Program-made: the position numbers and the translations under genes
Notes under the pieces: generated by a model
Seen by the model: only the letters and a program-made list of their open reading frames with translations
Databases searched by the model: none
What the model was told of the DNA's origin: nothing
From: Zhengitettix transpicula
Taxonomy: Eukaryota > Arthropoda > Insecta > Orthoptera > Tetrigidae
NCBI GenBank assembly: GCA_037074705.1
Contig: CM073592.1
Location: 29,670,629 to 29,734,628 of the forward strand
Direction: 5' to 3'
DNA length: 64,000 bases
Shown here: positions 52,075 through 64,000 of the stretch, piece after piece
Position numbering within the stretch: the first letter of the stretch is position 1
Layout of the letters: each line of letters opens with the position of its first letter

Positions 52075-52800
52075 TTTTTAACATACAGCATAATGCTCAA
52101 AGTTTTGTATAAACATTTTGCTGATTTTTTTATACTGTTATTAAGAATACAGTGATGCATCAGTATTTGAAATTTGAAGAATATACATATATGAATGTAT
52201 ATAGGCATATCTGGTTTAAATTGGTATTAAACGATGTTCTATTAGTTTTAAACAACTGTTCTTGTATGAAACTTTAACTAATTTGAGAAATGGGAATTGC
52301 CTATGATAAAGTTATTTTCAGCTGTAGGTTTTCTGCTATTTGTTATTTATCAAATCTATACTATCAGTTTAAATATATTTTATGTTATCTATTGAATATA
52401 TAGATAACTATATTAATTTTGTATGAAAAGCATGCATGTGGCAGCAATAAAATTCTTAATAGAACATTTGTTGTTCATGAGATATTTGCATGTTGATAAA
52501 AAAAGTTATCACAAAAAAATCTTTTAATATAGTGTTTCATAATTTTGGTGCAAATTTGTATTATTACCACTATTTTGAATTTAATTGTGTTTCATATTTT
52601 GATTTAACTAAAGAATATGCATTCAATTTGTATTTTTCCGTTTGTGTCTTTTGTGTGTTTACTCATTTATCAGTATTGTTGTTTTGTTACTGTTCACTTA
52701 AGAGTGTAAGAAATTTTGTTATATCTATTAATAACATTTTAAGAGGGGGGAAATATATGCTTTCAGAGTGAATTGTGGGTGCTGCTTAATGGTTGGAGAT
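52075..52800 (+). other. Probable 3' UTR of the SLC18B1-like gene
   Basis: AT-rich sequence directly after the stop codon. An AATAAA at 52446-52451 is a reasonable polyadenylation signal, giving a 3' UTR of about 400 bases; other AATAAA hexamers occur further on, so a longer transcript is possible. No other gene is seen. Confidence 0.45.

Positions 52801-52802
<2 letters not shown>

Positions 52803-52826
<24 letters not shown>
52803..52826. repeat. (TA)n microsatellite, 24 bp
   Basis: Perfect alternating AT run touching the tail of SINE copy 5. A shorter run of 21 bases at 20722-20742 has no element beside it. Confidence 0.95.
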
Positions 52827-52831
<5 letters not shown>

Positions 52832-53010
52832 AGGAGAATCCATTAAGGAATTGGAACTTAATTTGGTGACAAAGTCACATTCAAACTTGGATAGTGAGGA
52901 AGGAGAGAAATAAATAGGAGGATTGCGCTTTATGTGAATTCATATGCTTAGGCAAAGAATTAGGCACATAGAAAAGCATATGTTCAAAGCAGAGAGAAGG
53001 ATGGAAGAAG
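52827..53010 (-). mobile_element. SINE 3' half (5'-truncated), copy 5
   Basis: Begins right after a (TA)n tract with the tail motif AATATTAGGAGAATCCATTA, then the body with GAAAAGCATATGTTCAAAGC. The tRNA head is missing. The order tail next to (TA)n is shared with copy 1, so the family probably ends in, or primes on, TA-rich sequence. Confidence 0.7.
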
Positions 53011-55799
53011 ATAGCAATGATATTTTGTTAATATTTATACATGTGTTTTTATAGCATTTAATTTCTCATTTATATATAAATTTTATGCGTATTGATTACA
53101 TTTACTGAAATCATTACAAGTTATTAATGCACGCTCAAATTATTTTAATTTATTTTATTGTTCATTTTATAGTGGTTGTGAATTTATATTATTTGGATAT
53201 GCCTTTTTATGATTGATTGGGCAGTCTTCCAGTAAGATTGTTTTGAACAATACAGTAATATACTAATTACTTATCTAGAGAAATGAGCTTGAATGAAGAC
53301 TGAAATTAAGTATTGCAGCTCTGTAGATGTCAATGTTCTTGGTAACTATTGTACAAATAAAGTATAGGTATTTGAATAAGTATAAAAATCAAGAAGTAAT
53401 TGCCAATTAATAATTGTTGCCATGGAAAATATGAGATAAGTAAAACATTCCTGAAGCTTATTTTGCAGTAAGCATTAATTATTTTTCTGCTTTTATCTCA
53501 GTATATACATTGAAACTTCTTGTAGTTAATCATTTGTTTGGGCTTGAAGTAAAAGAGACTTTCTATACAAAAATATGAAATGACATGTTTATGTAAGGCC
53601 ATATATAGATTCATACACAGCAACTTGATTCAAAATGTTGAAATTTTTGTCTAGTCATTATAACAATAATGTATGTAGGATACTTTAAAAACTCATGAAA
53701 CAGATTGCCATTCATAATTTTTCAATATGAAATTAACTAGATACTATGCTTGCACAAATGGATGATAAATACTTATATATGCATTTTAACTATGAAAATT
53801 CTTCAACATATAAGCACAATGTCAACATCTAATTCATTTTACCTAAGTAAATATTATAAAAATGACAACTTTCTGAATATTTCTTAAAATGAATGTGTAT
53901 AGTTTTATATAAATAAAACCAATCTAAAACATTTCAATATAACATTGGAAAAATGTGTCACAATAAATTATTTAGTGGCATAGTTGCATACAGAAATCTG
54001 TTCAATATCTGTACTTTTCTAGTTACATTATCCGTACTGAAGTTAAACCATTCATTTGGCAATACATAACATACTACAAATATTGTAGAGTAAAAAGCAG
54101 TTTTACACTTGTATGGTTGATTATTTAGGCAATTTTGCAGTAATTTATTTGAGAACAGAATACAATGGTTTTGGAGCTAACTTTAATTAGTGACCAGGTT
54201 GTAATAATGTCTTCTAACATGTATTGAATATTAGTAGATTATGATCCATTTGTAAATGATAAATACATTTAATGTCTTTCTCAGTGTAAAGAATGAATAA
54301 AATCTTCTCAGGCTTCTAACCGATTGAAAAGATGTGTGCACGACGTTTCAGTGATGTTCACTGTCATCTTCTAGTAAAGCTCACATTTACTGTCATTAAA
54401 CTGCTAACATGTTTCTAAGTTATGTAAATTGATTCAGTTTGTAATTCATTATAAGTATAATGAACACAGATGTATTGCTGTATTCCCAATAAATGTTATG
54501 AGACAAACTTTGGGACTGAAAAAAAAATTGTCAAATGAAAGTTTGTTAAATTAATTTTGTTACACTGTATAATCTTATTACTAATAAAACGATTGTATTA
54601 TTGCTTCATTAAATGAGATATAAACAACAAAAAAGTTACAAATTATGTTATGAAACTTTAATTTATTTCAAAATTCATAACTTTAAAATGTTAGTTCCAC
54701 TGTATGCATAATACACAATTCTCTCTTCCTCATAACTTTGAAGATAACCATTTTAATGTAAACAATTGTTAAGTTTTTTGAACTTGTAAAGGATATATAC
54801 ATTTAGTGTGAAACATTAAAATTGTTAATGTAAAATTCCACAATAAAAATAAAGATATATACTAAATATTCAAGTGTTTGAAATTGTTCATATTATATAT
54901 AGTCAATGAATGATTAGTTTAGCAGTTCAGCAGTTTTAGATCTGTATCATTAGACTCTTCACTCAACAGTGTTGTTTGAATTCCAAACAAATCATATGTC
55001 ATAATATCCATGTCTTTAATTATTAAATGCCTATTTTTGATTCTTTATTCTTACTTCTTTTTATTAATCCCACCTTTTTCCTCTAGAACCTATATATTCA
55101 CACTCAGTCTCAGAATTCTTACTTTTCAGTTTTGTTTTTAAATTTTCTCAGTATTTCTATTATCAGCTACTGTGTACCCTCAGGTTACAAACTTAAATTG
55201 TTCCTGGACTCTGGCTGTGTCCTGAATTGTTTGTGACCTGAACCTATTTTTCCCATTGAAATACATGAAAAAAAACACATTCTGTTTCAATCTTAGAAAA
55301 TACTTTAGTTAATAATTGTTTATTTTGTTGAATAAAACATCAAAATGTATGTACAATGATAAGCAATGAAATATTAAGAATCCTGTCAGGTTATTATTCA
55401 ATTTGTTGGAACTTCATAGCTGGGTCTGCCTGAACCAAAAAATGAACTAAGGATAATTGTCTTTGTCTTTTTTGATAAATTTTGTTTCAAATGGGACATG
55501 ACATCATTGAAACTGTTAATCGATTGTTTTACCATAACTTCGATAGGGTAGCTGTAATTGTACAGGATGCGTCAACAACCGCCAACTCACTAAAGGAAAG
55601 TTTTCTCTCCATATGGTATAGTTAAAGAAGGGGAGGTATTGGATGGCAAAGATCACAAATTTGATTCTAGTTTCCCATAAATAATAAAAATGCTTATTTA
55701 TAAGAGAGAAAAAAACAGCAAGAAAAAACACTAGGTTAAACAGTGTGTGATCGTAACCTGTTACTAAATGTTTAAATCGCATTCATCTTTGACCAAGGT

Positions 55800-58700
55800 G
55801 AGAAATCTCAAAAATGCTATCGTTCTTGACGGAACCAGACTGCGATGTAAGAGACGAGTAAACGTGTGTTAATGATCCGATAGCTGTACTAAACAATGTT
55901 TCGAATCTTATTTTATCATTTTTGCTCCTGCTTATTTTCAAAACTTTTTTCATTCCCCCTCGAGTGAACAGGAGCCCACCATTTTTACTACGCAACCCCC
56001 TCTTCACGTGGAGGAAATTCTAAATTAAAAATTCGTCTTGATATTTCCGATAGACGACGCCGACTGTCCAATGTCCGAGCGCGTCACCTCCTCGCCCCTC
56101 ACAGAAATCTCACCGTTAGACAAAACCAACCCCTCCACCAGTAATCGTAGAATATCTCCTCAAGATCTTTCGGCCCGTTTCGTCTACCCAAATTCTATTT
56201 AAAATTTACGATCGCCTGCCTGGTTTCATCTAAAATTTCAGATTCTAAATTGAAAATTTTCAACACTTTTTCGGAACATTGGTTATATAATGAAACTTTT
56301 CGGAAATTCACTTTGTGCTGTTGGTGCTCGTTTCGGATGTTAAAAAAAATGTTTCCGGAAATAAGCAACCAATGGAGTTGGCCGTGCTGGGGATTCAGGT
56401 AAGGATCAACTTACTTACATTCTGCTACAGAACATTGTAATTCTTATTATCAGATGATTTTTCACAGAAAATGGAACTACGTCCACTTTCTTTACGCGAC
56501 GATAAAGAAACAACGTCCTTTGTTTCTCCGAGTGACCTATGGTGACGGTAAATTTCATGTCCGGCATCTGGGATTGTTCCACCTGCTACAATATTGAAGG
56601 CGGCTAAGTTTTCGTGTTTTTCTACGTTACAACCCATTTCTATTGTGCATGCTCTATAAAAAAAATTTTCGTTTGGTTTTAGACGAGAAACGTTTGACAT
56701 GCCGTCACACTGTCAGCACAACGACGGCCATTTGTAGCTTCCGTAACACAGGAAGACAACTCCTGAATTGTCTCTGATGAAAGCGATTCGTCACATCCTG
56801 GTAAGGACCAACTCACATTCTCTTATGCAATATTCTACCTCATATAGTATACTATTTTAATTTTGAGGAAATTGGTCGCGATCCTGAGACAACAAAGTAA
56901 TACGATCCGGTTCATTTCGTCCTACGACTTCGAAGATTGCCGCACCTGGTCGCTGCAGGGTTCAAGGCGACTAATTATGACATATTGGCTACTATTTTCA
57001 TTTTGTCATATTTAGTATTTGACCAACTGTGGGCCAATAAAGTATTACTACTACATTGATCAAGATCTAAGCAATACTTGACCATGTGTAATTTCTTTTT
57101 ATTTGTAAATGCTCGTTCTATAATAATACCTAACAGTACCACACCAAGAATCGGAATGATAATGAATGTAAATGACTCAAACCATTGGTTCGAACCTGGT
57201 GGAAGTGCTCCAAAGAAGGCGTTAACTTGTATAAATCAGCAGGAAACGTTATGGCCACAATGTTTTGGTAAATAATCGTGTTTACTTATCACTTCATTTG
57301 TCCGTCATTTGGAAATTGTTGATATAATTACTTGTGCTAATATGAATGTCCGTAGGATTAACAATGGCCATGTTTAGATTGTTGACACGACAATAGATCG
57401 GCCTCTTCCAGGTTAAGCAAAGTTATTTTCGAATAACGGAAGCCTCTCCCAGTTTTTCTATAAAATCTAACTTGTTATTTACTTGTCATTTTTATGCACC
57501 CGGAGAATAATTTCAGTTAGTTTCGAATCGCATGTCGTTGATATTGGAAACGGTTGATCAACAGCCGGAGTTAATAAATTTGTTCTCCAGAAATAATATG
57601 GTTAAAATGAACAATTGTGTCATTCATTTGATGTTGCTGAAGATGATAATTATAATAATATAATAGAAAATTAACCCTTTCATGGTGTATACATTTATCC
57701 GGGGTTGAAATCCCTGACCTTTAATAATAATGTGGGTTTGCTTCCGTCATTATCCCGTTTTTCCTCACTAGGTTTGTAGACAGGAATTTATTTTTTTACT
57801 TGGCGGGAGTGTAAGAAAATAGAAACAACTTATTGTCATCACTATGATTATAACGTAGAATTTAAAAAAATCAATTGTTTAAAATTTAATAATAACAAAG
57901 CCTAATACAGACAAAAGAAGTGATAATATTAGGCGTAATACCACACAACGTTCCTGGAAGCCTTGTTTCTTTCCTCAGGTGCAGAAAATATAATTTAGAT
58001 TTAAAACTTATCTACTTGCTTAAAAAATGAATGGGCATATTATAATTATACCTCAGAAACTGTTTTGGTAATACTCCAGTATTAATTGAGGGACTTTGCG
58101 TCATCCTACTAAAATAATTAATTTCGTTTAAAATTTCGAACCGCACTACAACATAACTTCACATTACCACTCCGACGTATTTTCTGATATTTCTAACAGA
58201 GTATCAACTATTTTTTTTCTCTATGTGATACCGTAACGGTTTGGTTGCCTCAATTCGGGTGGAATTCGTATTCCAAAAATTGCTATTATTGCAAATTTTT
58301 TTTGCACGTAATCGATAATTGCGTTACGTCACAGTTAAATTATATGCGACTAGGTGTCGGATCCGAATTCTACGTCTCAATTCTACTGTACCATCGCAAG
58401 GTATAATACATGCATGACACTTTACTAGTTGAAATTTGTACGAATTCACTTTGAATGGGTAGCAGTAACATTACAATTACTAGTATAACGTCTACATCGG
58501 TAAACGAGATTGGGCGTTCACAAGTGTGACTGAAGAACGAATATTTCGAGATACCACAGCACGGGGATTTCCCTTTACGCTGTACGTGGAACTATCGCCC
58601 GGCTACATGGGGAAACGGGGATCGATTCTAAGCAAATTCCAAGACAAAAATATGAAATTTGATTAAGTCATTTATGGATATCTCGAATAATATTTTTTAA

Positions 58701-59296
58701 AAAAATATTGAACGTCTGGATTCGATAAATTAATATCCAAAATGTCAGTAAAAATGAGGTTAAACATGGTAATTTATGGGACTGGATAATCTCCATAAGT
58801 AGACGTCTAAATACTATGATGTTTTCTGATTAATCCAAATAGAAATAAAATAAGTTTCACTCCTATCTTTGGAATTTAATTTTTTTATTAAAGATGGAAA
58901 TGCGGCCCCGGTGAAGTTATTTATAAGTTGCTGACATTTCTCCCAGATCTTGGGAATTTTTGTCTGTTGAGATATGTAAGTTGTAATTTATAAATGGATA
59001 CAACTGTAAGGAAACCATATTTAAAATATGGCGGTTATGTTGGGCGTATGTTACAAATTCTCTTTGTCCTCCTGACTTAACTGCGGTCGGGATAAAAATC
59101 GCCAGCGGTATTTTCAACGCAAATACTAATGAACGTATACGTTTCGTAGGATTTTATGCATTCATTTGTTGTAAATTGGTGGTCTAACTTCGGTCGATAT
59201 TTCACGACAGATCGATGTCGTCTGCTGTATCGTCGAGTTGTTTGCTTAGTCTGCAGGTAGTGCTCTCGAGGCGAGTGGCGTTGGCGATACGATAAA
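55800..59296. other. CpG-richer intergenic stretch, possible promoter region
   Basis: From about 55.8 kb the sequence changes from AT-rich with few CG dinucleotides to noticeably CG-richer, reaching into the ankyrin gene. It contains two good splice donors on the plus strand, after short ATG frames (MELAVLGIQ ending 56398, and MKAIRHIL ending 56801), and a TATA-like element near 56655. A 91-codon minus-strand ORF at 56425-56700 is not recognised. The stretch probably holds promoters and 5' exons, but no gene model can be proved from the sequence alone. Confidence 0.4.
57897..57990. repeat. MITE family M, half copy M4
   Basis: One arm of the M family: GCCTAATACAGACAAAAGAA followed by TTCCTGGAAGCCTTGTTTCT. 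Intergenic, upstream of the ankyrin gene. Confidence 0.5.
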
Positions 59297-61315
59297 ATGA
59301 ACTCCAAGACCGAGTCGCTTCACGAGGCTGTGAAAGTTGGAAATGCGGATCTTGTCAAGGAACTCATCAAAGAGGGAGCCAATTTGGAGGCTACGGACGA
59401 GCTCGGTAGAAGACCGTTACATATGGCGATCATTTGCAATCACGACAGAGTGCTCGACATTCTCATTGCCCACAAATGTGACGTCAATTCAGTTACCGTG
59501 GGCCAACATTGTATCAACGGGAAGCCGTCAAGGTTGTCGTCGTTGTACTTAGCTGTACAGTGCAGAAACGCGACTGCGTTCGAAGCCCTAATCGGAGCCG
59601 GAGCAGACGTGAACTCGCCGGACACAGACACGACACCCTTACAATTATGCGCTACTATGAATTTGACGAAACCTGCCGGTGTTTTAATTGAAAAACATGC
59701 CAAAATAGACGAGATCCGTGGAAACTTGAGTGCGCTGCATCATGCCGTGATGAACAGTAATTTTGAAATGACAGAATTTTTACTTTCCCACGGTGCATCG
59801 GTCAACGTCAAGGAATTGTTTTTGGGTGCCACACCTTTACACAGTGCTGTCTTCAAACGCACATTTAATATAGCTGAGTTACTTATACGAAACGGAGCAA
59901 ACGTCAACTTCCGAGCCAGATGTATGGATACGCCACTGGCAGTATCTGTCGACAGAAACGCTCCTGAGATTTTGGAATTATTACTTGCCAATGGCGCCTA
60001 CATAAATAACTACGGTAAAGATTGGTATCTGTTACAAATGATCGTTGCGAGATCCAATACTGTGCAACTATTAAAAATTTTGTTGAAAAACGGAATGCGT
60101 TTGAATGGAAGAATGAATTCGGTACTGCACGCTATAACAAGTGACACCGACAGAGAAGTAATCCAAATCCTACTTGAACACGGCGTAAAGTATAATTTTG
60201 CTGATATGCACAAATTGTATCCTGTGCATTATGCTGCATTGGCGGGGCACGTGGACGGGTTGCAATTATTAATTGACAAAGGAGTCTCCGTCGATTGTTG
60301 CGGCTTCAACAACTGGACGCCGCTGCACCTAGCTGCTGGCGCTGGTTACGGCAGACTCTTGGAGTTTTTGCTCGAGAAAGGTGCCGACGTCAACAAGAAG
60401 GATACCTCCGGGCGAACCGCTTTGTGGCTCGCTCTGAGAGGCCTTCCGATTTTCCAGAGACACTATTTTAGACCGGAAATAGTTCCTGAAAAAATTTCCC
60501 TGGTAACAGAAACAATGATGTGCTACGGAGTGGGAGAAACTGATAAAAATGACATCACCATGAATGCATTTAAGATGGACGTTAAGACTATCTCGACGAT
60601 TCTTATAAGAAAGGGTGCTCTCGTCGATCTTAAGATGTTTGAGGCTTTTCTAAAATTAGGGAAAGTAGTGGTGTACGGACAGACCGTGTCTTATTCGTTT
60701 TTGAAGGCTTTCACGAATTTATTTAAAGGAATTTCTGAAAACAAAGATAGTTTGGTGCGGGCGTGTTTAAAGAAAGGAGCTGTGGTGGATTGTGTCGTTA
60801 GTAAACTCGGGACGCCATTAACGTACGCTTGTAAGGTAGGTTCTCGCCAGGTAGTCGAGACACTTCTTGATTACGGCGCTAATCCAAACTTTAGAACAGA
60901 AAGTGGAATGACAGCTCTGCATTTCGCGGCTTTACAAGGTAACGAAAGCATGGTTATTTCCTTGTTATGGAAAGGAGCTATGTATGACGCTATGAATAAT
61001 TTTCGTCGCAAGCCGATCCACTACGCGAAAAAAGCAAACAGTGCCTTCATCAGCAACTTGTTCCTAAAAGTAGAAAACTTGTTTCAAAGTGCAAAAAATG
61101 GAGACTTAGACATTTTAAGATCTTTAACAATTATGAAAAATATTTACGCTTCGAAGCGGTCGGATTTAGGAGTCGATAAAAGTAATTGCCTCAACCAGTT
61201 GAATTTGTTTTTCGTAATAAAAAACAGTAGTGGAGAAAATTTGGTACAAGTTGCACAGGCAAACGACAACTCGATGTTTGTTCACTACATGTGGGATGCA
61301 CTACAAATCAAGTGA
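59297..61315 (+). CDS. Single-exon ankyrin-repeat protein, 672 aa
   Basis: One uninterrupted ORF from ATG 59297 to TGA 61315. The protein is almost all ankyrin repeats: an N-terminal block (about residues 5-382) with clear units such as GRRPLHMAIICNHDRVLDIL, GATPLHSAVFKRTFNIAELL and NWTPLHLAAGAGYGRLLEFL, then a less regular part (about 383-500), and two to three more repeats (about 505-590: TPLTYACKVG, MTALHFAALQGNESMVISLL). The tail (about 595-672) has no motif I know. There is no signal peptide, membrane helix, SOCS box or death domain that I can see. Ankyrin repeats bind other proteins; the partner is unknown. The gene has no intron and far more CG dinucleotides than the neighbouring genes. 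It could be an unmethylated, inducible host gene, a retrogene, or a gene acquired from a bacterial symbiont; the ordinary AT-rich 3' flank with AATAAA at 62325 favours a host gene. Confidence 0.85.
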   Translation: MNSKTESLHEAVKVGNADLVKELIKEGANLEATDELGRRPLHMAIICNHDRVLDILIAHKCDVNSVTVGQHCINGKPSRLSSLYLAVQCRNATAFEALIGAGADVNSPDTDTTPLQLCATMNLTKPAGVLIEKHAKIDEIRGNLSALHHAVMNSNFEMTEFLLSHGASVNVKELFLGATPLHSAVFKRTFNIAELLIRNGANVNFRARCMDTPLAVSVDRNAPEILELLLANGAYINNYGKDWYLLQMIVARSNTVQLLKILLKNGMRLNGRMNSVLHAITSDTDREVIQILLEHGVKYNFADMHKLYPVHYAALAGHVDGLQLLIDKGVSVDCCGFNNWTPLHLAAGAGYGRLLEFLLEKGADVNKKDTSGRTALWLALRGLPIFQRHYFRPEIVPEKISLVTETMMCYGVGETDKNDITMNAFKMDVKTISTILIRKGALVDLKMFEAFLKLGKVVVYGQTVSYSFLKAFTNLFKGISENKDSLVRACLKKGAVVDCVVSKLGTPLTYACKVGSRQVVETLLDYGANPNFRTESGMTALHFAALQGNESMVISLLWKGAMYDAMNNFRRKPIHYAKKANSAFISNLFLKVENLFQSAKNGDLDILRSLTIMKNIYASKRSDLGVDKSNCLNQLNLFFVIKNSSGENLVQVAQANDNSMFVHYMWDALQIK

Positions 61316-64000
61316 ACAAAATAATGAAAATAGACATTGTTGTAATTTGTGATTGATACATGTTATGTTGCCATTATATTATTTTTGGTTTCTTCATTTA
61401 CTAAGCAGAATAGAACTCGTTTCTAAAATTAATTTTGTTATGAAAAATAGTATTCTAATTTTTTAATTCCAAATTAGGTCTTGGAACATCAAACATTTAA
61501 AACTGATTGGTATCAATCATCTGAAACATGTGATTGCATTTAAATATATGATTGAATTTCAAAAAAATATCTTCGATTTTATGGATTTTTCTTGTTTTAA
61601 TTTGAACTGCTTAGCAAATTTGAATTATCGTTGTATTGCAAAAAAAAATATTCCTACTGCTGTTCAAATGAGCTTACATTGTATATTAATTTGTAATGTA
61701 ATGGCTGTAAAAAGTTATAGTGGGTTAAATTTATTTGATATAACTAAGTGTGTTACATTTGACCTACATTGTAGGGTTCATAGTAACTAAATTTTTATAT
61801 TTGCTGTGCATATTTATCAGTTCAGGGATTTTAATTATATCTGAATTTTATTTTATTTTACCACCTTTATTTGAAAAAAATAGATTTGATAAATTGTTTT
61901 TTTTTTAAAAAAAAGATGTTTATAACATATGTAAAATTAAAATTATCTGTTGTAATGAATGGTTAAATATTTTTAAAAAAATTATTGACAAATATATCTT
62001 TTGTATGAATTAGGAAACAAATCCACATATATTATCATTTATTCTAACAGTGGCAATTTCAATTTAAAGTATCTTAAAACTGTAAAAAAGGTCCTATTTT
62101 TTAAATTAAGGAAGGTGTTAAATAATAATTTGTAATAATGTTTCTATCAATTCAAAGTAATTAAGAAGTGTTGCACTTCAATAATCACTCATATTCAGAA
62201 ACATATTTATGGTGAATATGTTTTACATAATAACAAAACACTTTAAATATACAGGTCATAAATGTGTGTAAAATGCAGAAACTTATATACTATATTTTTT
62301 AAATATAATGTTCAGGTATTTATCAATAAAATATATTTGTAACATTACTAATAATAAATCTTAATTGGCAAAAACATAGTGTTAAGCAAGTGTCAGAATG
62401 TGGCCAAGAGTATCCTAATGATAATAAACAATACTCAGTTCTCTAAAAATACAGAATTCAAGTATCCAATCATCTTGATTTAATTAAAAAAATTATTCCA
62501 AACTATATATTTATTTAGTGTATGAAAATTCTTTTTTAACATATTTTAATTGAATATTTTGATTTGTGTTTTAATTGTATGTTTACTTCTTTATTATTTC
62601 AAATAAATTACTCAGTTTACCAGTATATTATTACTTTCTGACATTACAAAGCATTTACCTCTTCCTTTATAGGTTTAATGAGTGTTAGTTGACAAATTTT
62701 CTGTTAGAGAACAGTATTGCAGTTATCCTAAACTAACAACTATAATCTAAATACAAGTATAAATAATGTGCTGAATACATAATTTTAAATAATGTCATTG
62801 TGTCTCTCATAGAAGTATTAATGGTGAGTAATCCAAGGAAAGAAGTTTTGCACAAATGTGTTTTACTAGAATGACTGTTCTCAATAATTTATGTATTGTC
62901 TATTATATTTTATCCAGCATTATGAAAATGACAAAATCAATATAATTTACTAATTGAAATGGGATCACATGCAGTATTAAAAAGTAAGTATACTATAAAT
63001 AATAACTGAATTCATTCACTTCTTCTGTCATAATATTTTTTTGATTTTGTAAAAAGTGTTCAGTTAGTTATTAATAGCAGAAAATTAATTGCTTATTTAA
63101 GACACAAGACTAACTGTACTGTTCATTCAATTGAAATATTATGATCAATAGATAAATTTTGACAAACAACATTTTTCAAAGTATATATCAATTTCCTTAG
63201 AATAACTTGTATGTTTAATTGAGAATGTTTTTTTTTATTGAACTGATGTTCTTGAATTCAAATTTTTTATAACTGAAGACATTTTATAGGACAAATGAAC
63301 AGAATGTGTTACAAATAATGAAAATGTTTAAATGTGATGTTTTTAAATTTGCAAGGAGTTAGTGAGGTATTTTGAGAAGGAATATTTATTACTAACAAAA
63401 AAGTGATAATCAGAATTAATTTAATGATTGACCTCAATGGGACACCTAATAAAATTCCTGTAATACTTAATATTGTTCAGTGTAATATTTATAGGATATA
63501 AAATGTTGGGCTATTTAAAATATTCTGAATAAGATTAATTTCTCAGAGTTCTTCAATTTTACACACCTGGAATTCATATTTTCAGGTGTATATTAACGCA
63601 TGAAATTTTTTGTCTGCCATATGGACTACTATTCTACAGTAGTCTTGGATTTCTTAATTTTCTTAAAATATATTTATTTATCACAATTCAATTTCGACCT
63701 TAGACAAAATAATCTCAGTACAGTAACAATGTGGTCCATTATAACTAAAATTTAAATACTATTTCTTAAATAAGATTAATGGTTATTCATTTACGAAATT
63801 TGTATAACATTTTATCTTGTTATTAGAAAACCAAAATAAAATGGTATTGAGGTGCACATTTAAACATATTTTACCTACATGTTTTATTTTTATTTAGTTT
63901 GCTGTATTTGGTTCATTCCCTTAACTATACCTTGTTTATTTTCTTGTAGAAAAGACCAAGGATATTTTGGTTGTTGGAATAAGGTCCAAAAATTAACAGC
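61316..64000. other. AT-rich 3' flank, no recognised gene
   Basis: Very AT-rich sequence. AATAAA at 62325-62330 is a candidate polyadenylation signal for the ankyrin gene. No coding similarity or repeat family was recognised. At the right edge a pyrimidine-rich tract ends in an AG at 63948-63949 and is followed by an open frame (KDQGYFGCWNKVQKLTA), a possible start of an exon of an unknown gene. Confidence 0.4.

Noticed and set aside
56425..56700. A 91-codon minus-strand ORF in the CpG-rich stretch
   Set aside because: Not recognised and overlapping candidate first exons on the other strand; noted only in the region entry.
59440..60213. Minus-strand ORFs opposite the ankyrin gene
   Set aside because: They are shadows of the long plus-strand ORF, with no independent support.

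Overview
The window looks like AT-rich nuclear DNA of an insect. Genes have many small exons with GT-AG introns, the introns are packed with short interspersed and hairpin repeats, and the long minus-strand gene matches the animal E3 ligase UBR5 (hyd of flies) exon by exon. Large introns and repeat load suggest a big genome, for example a polyneopteran or hemipteroid insect. That placement is inference; the sequence does not name the species.

Positions 1076-38618, minus strand: 40 coding exons of UBR5/hyd, about 2652 codons joined in phase. They run from the true N-terminus ([20 protein letters not shown]) through UBA, RCC1-like propeller, UBR box, helical scaffold and acidic linkers. The window ends before the MLLE and HECT domains, which must lie left of position 1. 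The introns hold a tRNA-derived SINE family, two hairpin (MITE-like) families, a decayed mariner transposase, a decayed LINE reverse transcriptase and long (TA)n tracts.

Positions 41449-52074, plus strand: 12 coding exons of a 587-residue, 12-helix major facilitator related to SLC18B1 (vesicular polyamine transporter family). It is divergently oriented from UBR5, with about 2.8 kb between the start codons. Its introns hold another SINE copy, hairpin-element pieces, a large inverted repeat and a possible Helitron 3' end.

Positions 52075-59296: 3' region of the transporter, a 5'-truncated SINE, then a CpG-richer stretch (about 55.8-59.3 kb) with two look-alike splice-donor sites that may be alternative first exons of an unrecognised gene.

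Positions 59297-61315, plus strand: one uninterrupted 672-codon ankyrin-repeat gene, markedly CpG-rich compared with the other two genes. From 61316 to the right edge there is AT-rich 3' sequence with no recognised gene, apart from a weak candidate splice acceptor at 63949/63950.

The three genes show no common pathway; they are ordinary neighbours. I found no convincing new multi-gene system. The best leads are the intronless ankyrin gene with its CpG-rich surroundings, and the repeat biology: a SINE with an intact tRNA-like cloverleaf, and hairpin elements that sit beside (TA)n tracts.
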